In this document: piece after piece, positions 48,941 to 59,676 of the stretch | Layout: every line of letters begins with the position of its first letter | Position numbering within the stretch: position 1 is the stretch's first letter | Assembly (NCBI RefSeq): GCF_036898095.1 | Contig: NC_090766.1 | Location: 31,390,472-31,454,471 of the forward strand | Source: Palaemon carinicauda | Taxonomy: Eukaryota > Arthropoda > Malacostraca > Decapoda > Palaemonidae | Direction: 5' to 3' | Length of the DNA stretch: 64,000 nucleotides | Made by a program: the position numbers and the translations under genes | The notes under the pieces: generated by a model | The model's input: the letters and a program-made list of their open reading frames with translations, nothing else | Told to the model about the DNA's origin: nothing | Database searches by the model: none

Positions 48941-48950
48941 TTCATTTGGT

Positions 48951-49454
48951 CCTCCTGTAAAGGAAGGAAAATTAAATGAGTATGCGGTTGTTTATCTCAC
49001 ATGATAAACACATTATGCAAAATATTAATATCAATATTTTAACCATTATAGCTTAAGATAGTTAAGCTAGAAGGGAAATAGGAAAGACACATACTTGTGT
49101 CTCCTGTCCAGCCAATTGCTGTGACCTGCCCCAAAATTAAAGTTATAAAGCTTCCATATCCAGGCAAACTCACAGAGAAAGGTTCTAACCTCTTGGGATA
49201 GAATAAGTGTATACTAACACTGACCCTTCTTAAGGTCTTTAATATTGTTGGGTAAGTTATTAACTGATTAACTATCAGTTTATTGAAGGAAATCTTTTCT
49301 TTCAATATAGGATTGGTCTCAACAATAGACTGTGCAAGGATAAACAAGGTATGCTGGAAAATAACTACTGTATAATATATACTATAGTTTTCTATCTGCA
49401 GTATATACTATACTGAAAATATACTGGCTACTGTATAATCATATACTGTAGTTC
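48951..49454. other. No recognisable gene
   Basis: AT-rich with 'ctactgtata', 'tatactatag' and 'tatactgtag' words repeated near 49,365-49,450. Possibly upstream part of DIRS B. Confidence 0.4.
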
Positions 49455-49635
49455 AGCCGGCATGTTGGCGGCTACGCTAGCACCTGGCGGCACGGTCCGG
49501 CAGGCATGTCGCCGGCTGGCTAGTACCTGGCAGCACCGGTCCAGCCAGCATGCCGCTGGCTGGGTTAGTACCTGACGGCACCGGTCCAGTCGGCATGCTG
49601 CAGGCTGGGTTAGTACCTGGCGGCACTAGCTGACA
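49455..49635. repeat. 44-bp GC-rich tandem repeat, four units
   Basis: The core 'ggcatg' (or 'agcatg') starts at 49,459, 49,503, 49,547 and 49,592, giving a 44-45-bp period. Each unit has 'ggctgg(gtt)agtacctgg' and 'cggcaccggtcc'. GC content is strikingly higher than in the surroundings. The Gly-Cys-like words continue weakly to about 50,350. Confidence 0.88.
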
Positions 49636-50804
49636 GAGAGAGAGAAAGCATGGAGTGAAGGGCTGCCTTATTAAATTGTATGTTTACAGTAAATAAGGGT
49701 GTATGTACTTAACCTTACTGCCTTCCTCCAGAATGAGGGTTCAAATGGAAGAGGAGAATGTGTCATTCAAGTTTCCATCCAGCCACAAGACCCGTTGCCG
49801 GTCTGTGCCGGCTTCAGGAATGTGGATGGCAATCCAAGGGAGGACTGAAGAACACAAACAGTAGAGGGGTCTCCCACCGGCCGCCATCACAGCCTGCACA
49901 GCCGGCACAACCTTTCCCGGAGCCTTGGGTCAATAAGGGAGAGACTATATGACTATACAGCTGCTTATGTAGGAGCCCGGCCGGCATCACAATCTACCCG
50001 GCAAGCGGTGAGATTGTAGGACGACAGCCACAGGATTGCGATAGCTAGGCCATCGCTAAAGGACAAAGAGGGGCAGGGAAAAGTATCCTGTATCAAGTGT
50101 GGAAGAAGGCGGTAGGATTGCCGCCACTTCCACACAAGGGAGAAACTTTGTTTCAGTATCAACGCCATCCTAGGCGGCAGAGTAATATCTACTCTTCAGC
50201 CTAGGGTCTGCCAAAACAGGACTAGTTTTCTAGACCGCTGAGGAGAAGGTGGCGGCATCATACTACCACTTCAGGTGCTGCCTAGGGAGGCTTAGCCTCC
50301 TATGCCGACAGCTGTAAGCCAGCAGAAAGACTGCCGCCGGCAGAAAGACTGAATACTCTGAGATTCTGTCGAAAACCAAAGCCAGCATACTCACCGACAA
50401 GGATGGGAGACAGAAAACCCTAGCCTAGTCAAGCCGGAGTGAACTACTCTATGGCAAGACCAGATAGAGTTATCGCCTATGGCGGCACTCAGAGGGAAGG
50501 AGGGATTACCCTTAAATCGCCACAGGACACGAATATCGAGTTATATAACTAATTCTAGGAGATATACTATCTCCCGTTGAATTGATAAAACGATACACGA
50601 GGGTAAACGAGGATAATGTATGAAAGTATACTAAAGCACATAGGCTAGGTAGCCTAGCGTGGGGCAAGATCTCGGTTACCTGAAATGCCGAAACTCTAAC
50701 GTATACGATCGACATAAGGAAGAGGAAAATGTATGCTTAAATATATATATATTTACTAGTATAATTTTGCCTAAATAGCTTTCATAATTTATTAGATGGA
50801 TTTT
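49636..50804. other. GC-richer non-coding stretch
   Basis: No recognised gene. 'gccggc'-type words recur (49,797, 49,878, 49,980, 50,335). May be an upstream or intervening region between the two DIRS B copies. Confidence 0.4.
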
Positions 50805-52805
50805 GAGCCAGGCAAAAAAATCTATTTTTGGGTGAGATGGCCATGTCGTCCTGATGGAAGGTTCCTAATGGTAGCTTTCTAAGGGATATTTGGCTACAGT
50901 GATATTCCCAGAGAATTGACCTTTAGGTCTCCAGAATTTTAACTCCTGTCACGAATATCCTTAAAATTTTTCTTAAGGATATCGCATAATATCAGGGGAC
51001 GTATATCTTGATACAACACATAGCAATCTCCACCCGGAATAGCGTTTTCGTTTCGAGGGGGAAGAGTGGGGAAAACATAAGGGGAGCCATTATTAAGGTT
51101 ACCCTTCCTCCCATACCACTACGAGTATCCAAGATGGTGCTCATTCCTTTTAGCATTGAGCATGGTGCTACAGATATACTAGTTTCGGGAGGGATCTTGC
51201 CTAAGCAAGGAGGGCGGGTCCATCAGGACGATATGGCCACCTCACCCCAAAAATAGATTTTTCGCTTTGTTCAAAATCCTTGTTTTGGGCTCAAGCCATG
51301 TCGTCCTGATGGATGCTTACTAGGTGCCTTAACCTTGAGACAATTTTCCTATGGTCATCCGGACCATTGAGACAAATGACGTTACCGTTATCCATCATTA
51401 CCACTAATCATGGACAATGTTAGTGCTTCCTGCCCCCCTGCAGGGAAGAGTCATACTAGACAGTAGAAAAAGGGTCTCAAGGTTTGTATATATTGTATGA
51501 ACAAACATAAGTATCAACTAGATATTCAAAAGTCTCACGGTTTGTGTATGTTGCCGGAACAACTAAGTATCAACTATATCCAATGTTTGTAAGCATACAA
51601 TAATATAAGGTTTATTTAGTTAAATAAGTAAGAAAACTCTGGCATATTTATTGTGCTAATTGCAGGGCAAAATAAGACGCAATTACACTCCAATGGACAT
51701 TTATTTCGAATAAATGACCAAAAGGAATAACAAATGTAACATGTTAAGGGAGTTATACATACAATGTATACAGAAAATATTTTTCTCCCTGAAAAGGATA
51801 AATGAAGAGTGCCACTCTAAATTGGAAAATTTTGATAGAATTTTGTAATATGATTTTCTGTAAATGTTGTATACCATCAACACTGTGTACTATATACACA
51901 CGGCACAAGTGTTATCTGTATAATTCCACACCTGAGATTTTGGACAGTCTTAGTGTCACCATGGTGACACCCACTTAAAAGGTATCGCACTGGAAGTGTC
52001 AACACCTTTTCACCCTAAATGATAGTCCCAATTAATTAACTGTTCATCGCAGCATTAGACGACAGGTTTTAATACACTACCTGCCGCCATCACGTAATGC
52101 TTCAGTTCGTGGACTTCCTTTACGCAGTGTTTGTAGAACACTCTGGATGACTTCCATCCAGTATATGAGCGAAGACGCTCAAAGTCCATATACTGAAAAA
52201 AGTTCAGAGATGAAGCAATTTTCCTTGGATCATGACCTGTGGGTGTACTGTCAGGATCTGCTTTGTGAATGAAGTAGGTGAGCTTCACCCTCAGTTGTTT
52301 TAGGGATAAGTTTGATCCTGAAGTTTCTCCTTTGAAGAGCTGTCCTCCCCTGAAGTCTGAAGTTCTACGAAGATAGACCTTTAGACACTCTACTGGACAC
52401 AGAGAGACATCTTCCTTCAGAGGGCAGATTCTCCAGGGACCCCATCTCTTAGTGGGTAGCTCGTTTTTGGTGAGAAAGGTTGGATCAGGAAAGAGATCCA
52501 GTTATCCCACTTCTGTGAACTGAATGTGGCCCTTATTTGTTGATAGGGCTACTATTTCACTAACTCTAGCACCTGAGGCTATGGCGAACAGGAAAATAAC
52601 CTTTTAGGTTAGATCCTTGAGAGAACAATCTTCATTGTTCACAGATGAAGCATTATGTAGGACCATGTCTAAGAACCATGAAAAGGGCTGCGAAGAAGCT
52701 GCAGGCCTAAGTCTAGCACATACCTTTGGGATCTTCTTAAAGATTCCGTTCATCATGTCCACTTGAAAGGCGTATAGAAGAGGTCTAGTCAGGGCTGACT
52801 TGCAC
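50805..52805 (-). mobile_element. DIRS B' 3' portion with recombinase C-terminus
   Basis: A second family-B copy in the same orientation. The terminal module with hairpin (50,805-51,313) and the 3' non-coding region (51,314-52,050) come first. The frame 52,055-52,288 (-) encodes the recombinase C-terminus, including 'TPTGHDPRKIASSL' (H-x-x-R) and 'SSRVFYKHCVKEVHELKHYV', where the nucleophile Tyr is expected. The central recombinase (52,318-52,800) is similar to 44,540-45,030 but contains stops. The sequence ends at about 52,805. This copy retains the block deleted from B. Confidence 0.82.
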
Positions 52806-53085
52806 GTAGGTGGCGGTTCTAACCGAAGATACTCTGGTCGGTTACGTCAATATCCCCATCATTTTGTTGATCCCTGAAATAACGCTGAATACCCAAGGAC
52901 ACGCTGTGAGGATACTGACCCTATACCAAATGTCCCGGAGTGATGTGCGACCCACTAAGCCCTCATAAAGGTTTCGATATGAACTTCTGCTATGGAGATG
53001 TTATGCTGTCCCTTACTTACCAACCGCAGGACAGGTTAGTTTTTGTTTAACTAAGTAATTTTAATTAATCATTTTCGGTATTAAT
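52806..53085. other. No recognisable feature
   Basis: Flank between DIRS B' and the next repeat. Confidence 0.4.
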
Positions 53086-53450
53086 TACCTCCGCCAACAA
53101 AGTTGGAAGGAGGTTATGTTTTCACCCCTGTTTGTGTGTGTGTTTGTTTGTGAACAGCTTCCTGGCCACAATTTTAGTTGTAGAGTAATGAAACTTGCCG
53201 GGATTAACTGTTATGTAAGAAGCTTGACATAGTTAAACATGAGAAGATCTAGGTCAAAGGTAAAGGTCACGGTCAAGCAAAATGTCCAATTCACATAATC
53301 AGCTATATGTTTGGACACTTTTGTCACAGAGACTTTAAACTAGGTTTATATTTGAGTGTTTGAAATTCCATGCCATTTAATATGTCAAGGTCAAGGTCAA
53401 GAAATAAGCTGTCACGGCAGAGGTCTGTGCTCTGAGTGCCCCTCTAGTTC
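53086..53450 (+). repeat. ACCTCCGCCAA-ended dispersed repeat
   Basis: It starts 'tacctccgccaacaaagttg' and contains 'aacagcttcctggccacaat', 'aggtcaaaggtaaaggtcac', 'aatgtccaattcac' and 'ttgtcacagagact', ending near 'gagtgcccctctagtt'. Reverse-complement copy at 29,560-29,815. Sequences of this kind are widespread in invertebrates, to my recollection. Confidence 0.85.
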
Positions 53451-53494
53451 TGATAATAACTCAGTAAAACTCGGTATGTTTAACTTTTGTGCTA

Positions 53495-53870
53495 CCAAAA
53501 TCTCTTGCCCCCTTGATCCCATAGAGGACTAGTGCCAGCTCTTTTTCCTCGACCCTACAGGGGGCTATTGCTGGCTCTGGCCCCTTGTCCACAGTCGGTG
53601 CACCTTGCATGATTCTCTGTAGGCATTACTTTGAGAGTCTTTGCAGCATTCCTTCGATCCCCCATCTGCACATACTATATATCCTTCTTTACCTCCATTC
53701 TTGCTTCCTTTCTTCCATCTTGTAGTCCATCCTCTTCAAGATTTACTTCATATTATAACTTCAAAGGTTTCCCCCGGTTGCAGATGGACACTGAATGACC
53801 TTGCAGGCTCCCAAACATCACAAAGTACACTTTGTTATAGCTCAAATATATGATTGAAAAGCCAAGAAGT
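53495..53870 (+). repeat. Dispersed repeat R3
   Basis: The segment with 'ctctttttcctcgaccctac', 'agggggctattgctggctct', 'cggtgcaccttgcatg' and 'actgaatgaccttgcaggct' has the look of a common crustacean interspersed repeat. I know this from general familiarity, as no second copy lies in this window. No coding capacity. Confidence 0.5.
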
Positions 53871-54131
53871 ATGAGATTGGCAGCTTGTAGTTATGATCCA
53901 GTATTCTTATTTGTAGTGAAGTTATGTGGATTATTTCATATTTCAACAGCTTTTAACTTTTTTATTCTTTGATTAAACATACAGAATTTGTTTCATGTAT
54001 CTTAGCTGCTAAATTACAAGTAAATTTAAGATGTTTGGATATTATATTTTAAGTATTATAGTCAAATAATGCATACAGTTAATGTTATAACTTACTCTCC
54101 AATTATTCATTTATACGATTTGTGCTTGCAG
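53871..54131 (+). other. Presumed intron before C1 exon
   Basis: AT-rich sequence ending in a pyrimidine-containing acceptor, 'gtgcttgcag', whose AG is at 54,130-54,131. Confidence 0.6.
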
Positions 54132-54327
54132 GTGCGATGTATCGATGAGAGTAAATCAAGATAAGGTGTCCAACCGTCCAATATCAGAAGACGAAAGCTT
54201 GACAGATGGGACCGTATCCGAAGAGGACGAAATGTATGGTATGCAGGACATAGTAGAGGATCGAATTCATGACTTCAAAAGGACTCATTTTAACTCTGCA
54301 GTTCAGTGTAACTTTTGTAGGAAAAAG
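54132..54327 (+). CDS. C1-domain protein, exon with first half of zinc finger
   Basis: An internal exon bounded by an acceptor AG at 54,130-54,131 and a donor GT at 54,328 ('aaaaag|gtgaga'). The first base completes a codon; the exon ends in phase 0. It encodes an acidic Ser/Glu stretch ('ISEDESLTDGTVSEEDEMYG'), then 'IHDFKRTHFNSAVQCNFCRKK'-type sequence, shown here as His-Asp-Phe plus Cys-Asn-Phe-Cys. This is the start of a C1 domain with its first zinc ligands His, Cys and Cys. The next exon supplies the rest. Host gene identity is uncertain: the acidic leader and domain resemble PDZD8-like proteins (ER-membrane lipid transfer), but other C1 proteins remain possible. Confidence 0.85.
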
Positions 54328-54813
54328 GTGAGAATTTCTTCTACTAAAGGCAAGATACTCCATTCTTTTGAAAAGAAAAAATTGTACCATATATAGGGGA
54401 TAGAAGTGAATTATGTAAACTTAAGAAGAAAAAAACATGTAGTGACATATGTCTATGTTATTTGTCTTTAATTCAAATTTTATTTTAAAAGTTATTTGGA
54501 TGAATAATTACCATATTTGAGCCTCTTGTTTTCTTCATGACTTCATGTATATATTTTATATTACAGTATAGCATTTTCATTTGTTCATCTCTGATATTCA
54601 GCATTCCTGGGTTAATTGTTGTGGTTCTAATCACAACTTTATTTATTACAGACGTCAGAAAATGGTTTTTTATGTAGTTCATTCATATGTGCACCATTGC
54701 ATTTTTTCCAGACTTACAAACCAGTTCATGATTAGTTTCTTTCCATTTCTGTACAGTATAGCATTTCCACAGGCCTTAGACAAAATAGCTTTAGCAAATG
54801 ATTTAATTTTCAG
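54328..54813 (+). other. Intron within the C1 domain
   Basis: 486 bp, GT at 54,328 and AG at 54,812-54,813 ('ttttcag'). AT-rich, no repeats recognised. It interrupts the zinc finger between its Cys-Cys pairs in phase 0. Confidence 0.85.
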
Positions 54814-55056
54814 ATCTGGCTGAAGGATGCATATCAGTGTGGAGAATGTGGTATTGTCTGTCATAAGAAGTGCATGGTCAGGTGCGGAGACGAGACCATT
54901 TGTGATATCAGCGGCTTGAGGTACAGAGATGCATCCAAGAATGATTCGCAAGAGCCAGTCGAGACAAAAGAAACTCCTGAAATTATAACGACAGTCGCGT
55001 CAGGATCCGGTGGAGACAACGGTAGCCCCGGGAATACGCCACCTGTATCACCACAT
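54814..55056 (+). CDS. C1-domain protein, exon with second half of zinc finger
   Basis: The 243-base exon is phase 0 at both ends; the donor is 'ccacat|gtaag'. It encodes 'IWLKDAYQCGECGIVCHKKC', giving the ligands C-x2-C-x4-H-x2-C, then 'MVRCGDETIC' with the last Cys spaced as in C1 domains (C-x7-C for the final pair). Joined with the upstream exon, the ligand pattern H...C-x2-C...C-x2-C-x4-H-x2-C...C is complete. A charged tail rich in Glu, Thr, Ser and Pro follows ('KETPEIITTVASGSGGDNGS'). C1 domains bind lipids or partner proteins at membranes; whether this one binds diacylglycerol cannot be told. Confidence 0.88.
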
Positions 55057-55989
55057 GTAAGAAACTGTACTATTTGTATACTGTAATTGTATTAACCAGA
55101 ATGATACAATTGTTGTGTGTAGCATACACTCAGATTAAGAGGAATAATAAAGTCATTACTTTCATATGGTTAATTTTGAAAATAAGTTTGTTTGATTTTC
55201 TTTTACAGTTTTCTGTTATAATGGACTGTGCTCTATACTATCGTTTTGCTGGCTATTATTTAATATAGTCAGCAGAAGATGAAGAATGTATAGATGATTC
55301 TACTCTTTACAAAGAGTAACTTCATCATATTTCAGGTAGAATGGTTGCATTTTTCTCCATGTGAAAGAATTTTTCATTTTCTAAAAGGCTCTATATTATT
55401 TTTGTGTTGTCCATATTTTAATAAAAAAAGAAAAAGTAAAACTTAAAATTAGGACATGTTATGCAAAAGAAAAAAAAAAAAATTGTTGAAACTGAATCCG
55501 TTATGAATTAATAGAAATTTTATCTTATTGTGTAAACAATTTGAATGGATAGGGGTTGGGTTTGGTATTCCAGATTTTGCAGCTTTTACTGGTCTTGTAT
55601 ATTTCTCTAATACGGAAAAAGCACACTGGCACATAGCAGGAGAGAAATAAGTTAGTGGAAACGATGAATGCCAGGTAACACTACAGCTGCTTACAAGCAT
55701 AAACATCATAGACAAAAAAAAAAAGTCTGTTTCACCATTTTTCCAATATAGGGAACAGTAGATCTCTAGTCCAGGGGAACATAGCTCTATGGTAGAACAC
55801 TCTCCAGTATTCACATTTGATCATTCTTAGGTTTGACTGTAGTCTGTCCCTATCAGTTGACACAGCCATGAATACTAAAGTCACCTAGAACCAAAGATGA
55901 GGCAGAAAGAATTCCTGCCTTAGAACAGATGTGTTTGGTACATTACACATTCATGTAGCTATATGAAAATAAAGTTTCTATCTTTATTT
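55057..55989 (+). other. Presumed intron after C1 exon
   Basis: AT-rich, starts with donor 'gtaag'. No further exon is obvious. Poly-A near 55,470-55,483. Confidence 0.5.
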
Positions 55990-56170
55990 CTTTGTTAGCT
56001 GCACTAAGATTGTCAACCTAAGTACAGTAGGTTGACGCATTACGTCATTTCTCACCGTAAAAATTTTCATAAGTCATGAGCCTGACAGTAAATTTGTCAC
56101 TGCCAGGATCACCGGAGAGTTATTATGCATGGATTTCTCCTTGACTTATGTCACCCCTCTAAAGTATGAG
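55990..56170 (+). repeat. Dispersed repeat R2, second copy
   Basis: 'tttgttagctgcacta', 'attacgtcatttctcac', 'atgagcctgacag' and 'gtcactgccaggatcac' are in the same order as at 31,655-31,840. Confidence 0.7.
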
Positions 56171-56222
56171 ACTGAGGTTCAAGCCCTTAAAGTTGCCCAT
56201 GAAGGCCGTCTAATCAGGAAAA

Positions 56223-56705
56223 TTTTAAGTATGACTTGATAGGAAGTTTCTATTAACAATAATAATTACCTGGAACATAGATGAAGAATTGTTAGTGATT
56301 ATTTCTCAGCTGATCCCATCTTTGGTCGTCAATTTTTCTTGGTGGGATTTAATGATACGTTGGTATTCTTAAAATACAAATTTAATAAACTTATGGTTAC
56401 ATTGCTCTGTGACAGCTGACTCCCAAGTGTGTGTGGAGCGTCATACACAATCTGACAAAACCAAAACATTGCTAAACAAAAGAGCATCGCTCTGAAAAGA
56501 ATTAAATCCTACTCCAGTACAAAACTATAAAGAATTACATCCTATCTCTGAGGTAATCAACAAATGTTTGAATCCTAATACAAAAACAAATCATTACACT
56601 TATGTACAAAGCATAACATGTTTTATTCATGCAATATGATGCAATGTTGCGCAATACCTGTAACACTTGAAATAACATAGTACATTATTACAATAATACA
56701 TAACA
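56223..56705 (-). repeat. Gypsy D 3' LTR
   Basis: 483 bp. It begins TGTTATG (at 56,705, minus strand) and ends '...catacttaaaa' at 56,223. Its outer 120 bp recur inverted at 59,541-59,662. The ending lacks the usual CA, so the exact border is an inference from the target duplication. Confidence 0.78.
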
Positions 56706-56722
56706 GTCTCCTCCCCCTTAAC
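56706..56722 (-). promoter_or_regulatory. Gypsy D polypurine tract
   Basis: The minus strand reads 'aagggggaggagac' directly before the LTR start TGTTATG. Confidence 0.85.
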
Positions 56723-56740
56723 TTGACATTGTAAAAATCT

Positions 56741-58621
56741 TCATAAATCTAATCTCTCAGGGGGCTTTCCTCTGTTAATCCTATTAGGAAGCACTTTAAC
56801 CTCATCTTGTACTGGTACATGAATTGGTTCTGAATCTACATTGGATGTTGGACCATCTTGGTTAATATTTGACTCATTTGATCTAACTACTTCTTTAAGT
56901 TTCTCATCTCTAACATTCACATGCTCTACTGCCTTTCTGTTTAACGGCTGTAATTGATCAACATGACGTTTTACAACATTATCACCAACACGAACATCAT
57001 AATGTAAATTTCCTATCTCTCTTACAATCTCTCCTGGTACCCACTTCTCTGGAGTGTTGTACGCTCTTACCATGACATCAGACAAAGGTAAAAAATGTCT
57101 TACATTAGGAAGCTTTACTACCTGTTTATACCCTTTATCTTCTAAATCACTTTGCAAACTTGGATACAACAAATCTAATTTACACCTTATCCTCCTCCCC
57201 ATCAACAAATTTGAGGGTGTCATGCCTGTTGTGCTGTGCGGCGTTGTTCTATAAGACAATAAAAATTTTGATACATGCAAAAATATATTGCCTGAATTTG
57301 CTTTTCTACACTTCATATTGTGTTTAAACGTTTGGAAAAATCTTTCAGCCTCTCCATTAGTAGATGGATGATATGTAGCTGAAAATGTATGCTTTATACC
57401 ATTGACATTACAAATTTCTTTAAACTCTTGTGAGGTAAATTGTGGACCATTATCTGTAACAATTCTTTCTGGAATACCGTGCATTGAAAAAATTTGCATT
57501 AACTCTTTTATTGTGGCGTAAGACGTTGTTGTCTTCATTGGGATAATTTCTGGCCACTTACTGTAAGCATCTACTACTATCAAAAACAAGTAATTTAAAA
57601 AAGGACCTGCAAAATCTATATACACTCTTTGCCATGGATACCTGGGTAACTCCCACGGGTGCATTCTAGCAAATTGAGGATTGTTCTGTTGCATAACACA
57701 ATTCATACAATTCTTTATATAAGATTCCACATCTTTATCTACACCTGGCCCCCATATAAAAGTTCTCACAATTGACTTTGATCTTACAATACCTTGGTGA
57801 TCAGCATGTATTTCAAACAAAACCTTATTTTTCAGTGAATTAGGAATAACTACCGTTGAACCTCTCATCACTATTCCTTGTGTTACACTCAGTTCATACC
57901 ATATATCCTTATACGGTTTACAATTTTCCTCTTTCCCATATAAGTCCCTACCTGTCATAAAACTCTCCAAAACCTTACTAAGTACTGGGTCTCTCTTGGT
58001 ACTGCGTGCTACATCTTTTGCAGTTACTGGTACATCATATACAGAAATTAAGAGAACACTGATATCATACTCCTCTGGAGCTTTGTCTACGGGTAATCTG
58101 GATAAAGCATCTGCATTACCCATGTTTGATGTTGGACGGTATTCTATATTAGAGTGGTACGCTGCTAACGTAATTGCCCAACGTTGTAGTCTTGCAGCTA
58201 CCAACGTAGGTAAACTTGCTTTTGGACCCAATATTGCTAATAAAGGTTTATGATCTGTAACAAGTGTGAACTTTTTCCTACCATAAAGATACATATGGAA
58301 TTTTTTAACTCCATAAACTAATGCTAAACCTTCCTTTTCTATTTGAGAGTAATTCCTTTCTGCCTTGTTCAATACTCTAGAAGTGAATGCAATTGGTTTT
58401 TCTGTTCCATCTGGCATTACATGAGATAATACTGCACCTAAACCTATGTTTGATGCATCACATACTAATTTAACTGGTAAATCCATTTGATAATGTACTA
58501 AGAATGTAGGTGATGTTATTTCCTGCTTGATTCTTTCAAAAGATTCCTGACACTCTTTTGTCCACTTCCATTCTACACCCTTATTCAACAGATTACACAA
58601 TGGATGTGCAATTGTCGACAA
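56741..58621 (-). CDS. Gypsy D pol: RNase H and integrase
   Basis: An intact 626-codon frame, the longest in the window. RNase H at about residues 48-175: 'LVCDASNIGLGAVLS' (D55), 'YSQIEKEGLALVYGV' (E97 region), 'LVTDHKPL' (D123), 'GNADALSRLP' (D171). H2C2 zinc finger at 271-308: H272 and H275, then C305 and C308. Integrase core: 'VYIDFAGP' (D336), 'IVTDNGPQF' (D390), 'NGEAERF' (E426), all catalytic residues present. A C-terminal tail with 'PEKWVPGEIVREIGNLHYDV' (chromatin-binding-like SH3 barrel region) ends near 626. The start Met is internal, because the RT lies upstream in the same frame beyond a stop at about 58,667. Confidence 0.92.
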   Translation of the reverse strand: MSTIAHPLCNLLNKGVEWKWTKECQESFERIKQEITSPTFLVHYQMDLPVKLVCDASNIGLGAVLSHVMPDGTEKPIAFTSRVLNKAERNYSQIEKEGLALVYGVKKFHMYLYGRKKFTLVTDHKPLLAILGPKASLPTLVAARLQRWAITLAAYHSNIEYRPTSNMGNADALSRLPVDKAPEEYDISVLLISVYDVPVTAKDVARSTKRDPVLSKVLESFMTGRDLYGKEENCKPYKDIWYELSVTQGIVMRGSTVVIPNSLKNKVLFEIHADHQGIVRSKSIVRTFIWGPGVDKDVESYIKNCMNCVMQQNNPQFARMHPWELPRYPWQRVYIDFAGPFLNYLFLIVVDAYSKWPEIIPMKTTTSYATIKELMQIFSMHGIPERIVTDNGPQFTSQEFKEICNVNGIKHTFSATYHPSTNGEAERFFQTFKHNMKCRKANSGNIFLHVSKFLLSYRTTPHSTTGMTPSNLLMGRRIRCKLDLLYPSLQSDLEDKGYKQVVKLPNVRHFLPLSDVMVRAYNTPEKWVPGEIVREIGNLHYDVRVGDNVVKRHVDQLQPLNRKAVEHVNVRDEKLKEVVRSNESNINQDGPTSNVDSEPIHVPVQDEVKVLPNRINRGKPPERLDL

Positions 58622-58666
58622 ATTCTGAATGAAATTCCCATAAAATGTTACTAAACCTAGAAATGA

Positions 58667-59458
58667 TTATAATTCCTTAACATTTTCTGGCACTTTTGTT
58701 GATTGTACAGCTTTAATCTTCTCTTTAGTTTTGTGAATACCCTTGCCATTTATTACAAAACCTAAGTAATCCACTGAATCAACTTCTAAAATACATTTGT
58801 TCTTATTTACTCTAATATTATGTTCTTTCAACTTCTTCAGAACTGTTCGCAATCTTTCTCTATGTTCTCTTGTGTCTTTGCCAGCAATTAAAATATCATC
58901 TATAAAAATGAATACTCCTTGCATTCCTGAAAAAATCTTATTCATAGTTTGTTGCCATATAGCTGGACTACTTGCAACTCCATAAGGTAATCTCTTTGGT
59001 CTAAACAAACCTAGGGATCTATTTACTGTACATAATTCTTGTGAAGTTTCATCCATGGGAAGCTGTTGAAATGCTTGTCTTAAATCTAATTTAGAAAAAA
59101 CACTGCATCCTGACATACTTGCAAACATGTCTTTCGGATTTGGTAAGGGATGTTGTGCTACTTGCAGTTGTGGATTTAACGTTACTTTGTAATCTCCACA
59201 TAACCTAACCTGTCCACTTTCCTTCCCAATAGGAACTAATGGCGTAGCCCAATCTGAATATGTAACTTTTTCCCAGGAACCTTCATTTTCTAATCTCCTG
59301 ATTTCTGTTTCAATTGCACTTTTCAATGCATACGGTACTGGTCTGGGAGCAAAAAATCTAGGAGAACTGTCAGGTTTCAAAACTAAAATTGCCTTTGCGT
59401 TCTTTTCTGTACCTACTTTATCTTCCTTGTCAGATTGTGTATGACACTCCACACACAC
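58667..59458 (-). pseudogene. Gypsy D reverse transcriptase
   Basis: A 263-codon frame: 'YSDWATPLVPIGKESGQVRL' with 'CGDYKVTLN', 'FSKLDLRQAFQQLPMDE' (D125), 'LPYGVASSPAIWQQTM' and 'FIFIDDILIAGKD' (D187, D188), all the conserved RT boxes present. It ends at an in-frame stop (at 58,667) within the thumb region; the next frame continues directly, so a single nonsense change separates RT from RNase H. The first about 8 residues derive from an inverted LTR junction (59,435-59,458), so the true N-terminus, protease and gag are missing. Confidence 0.9.
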
Positions 59459-59676
59459 TTAGGAGTCAGCTGTCACAGAGCAATGTAACCATAAGTTTAT
59501 TAAACTTGTATTTTAAGAATACCAACGTATCATTAAATCCCACCAAGAAAAATTGACGACCAAAGATGGGATCAGCTGAGAAATAATTACTAACAATTCT
59601 TCATCTATGTTCCAGGTAATTATTATGGTTAATAGAAACTTCCTATCAAGTCATACTTAAAAATTGGCGACGAGGA
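59435..59676 (+). repeat. Inverted Gypsy D LTR fragment with primer-site-like leader
   Basis: 59,435-59,662 is the reverse complement of about 56,223-56,450 in the 3' LTR. It is followed by 'attggcgacgaggatggg' (59,663-59,680), the leader and primer-site-like sequence usual for this Gypsy group. It lies in plus orientation, opposite to the pol gene. Confidence 0.85.

Larger units (their letters stand above)
43258..48950 (-). mobile_element. DIRS-type retrotransposon B
   Basis: Minus-strand order: gag-like ORF1 (48,940-47,041), reverse transcriptase (47,040-46,196), RNase H and linker (45,991-45,220), tyrosine recombinase (45,175-44,518), non-coding 3' region, and terminal module with hairpin (43,780-43,258). 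Its recombinase is clearly of another lineage than A and E. The upstream end is uncertain; gene-free sequence from 48,950 to about 50,800 could belong to it. The reverse transcriptase catalytic box is mutated and the recombinase lacks its C-terminal domain, so the copy is dead. Confidence 0.8.

Noticed and set aside
49455..49635. CRISPR-like array
   Set aside because: Repeat units are contiguous, without unique spacers, and the genome is eukaryotic.
54132..55056. Assignment to protein kinase C
   Set aside because: Only one C1 domain is seen, with an acidic leader and Ser/Pro tail and no C2 or kinase sequence nearby; the family stays open.
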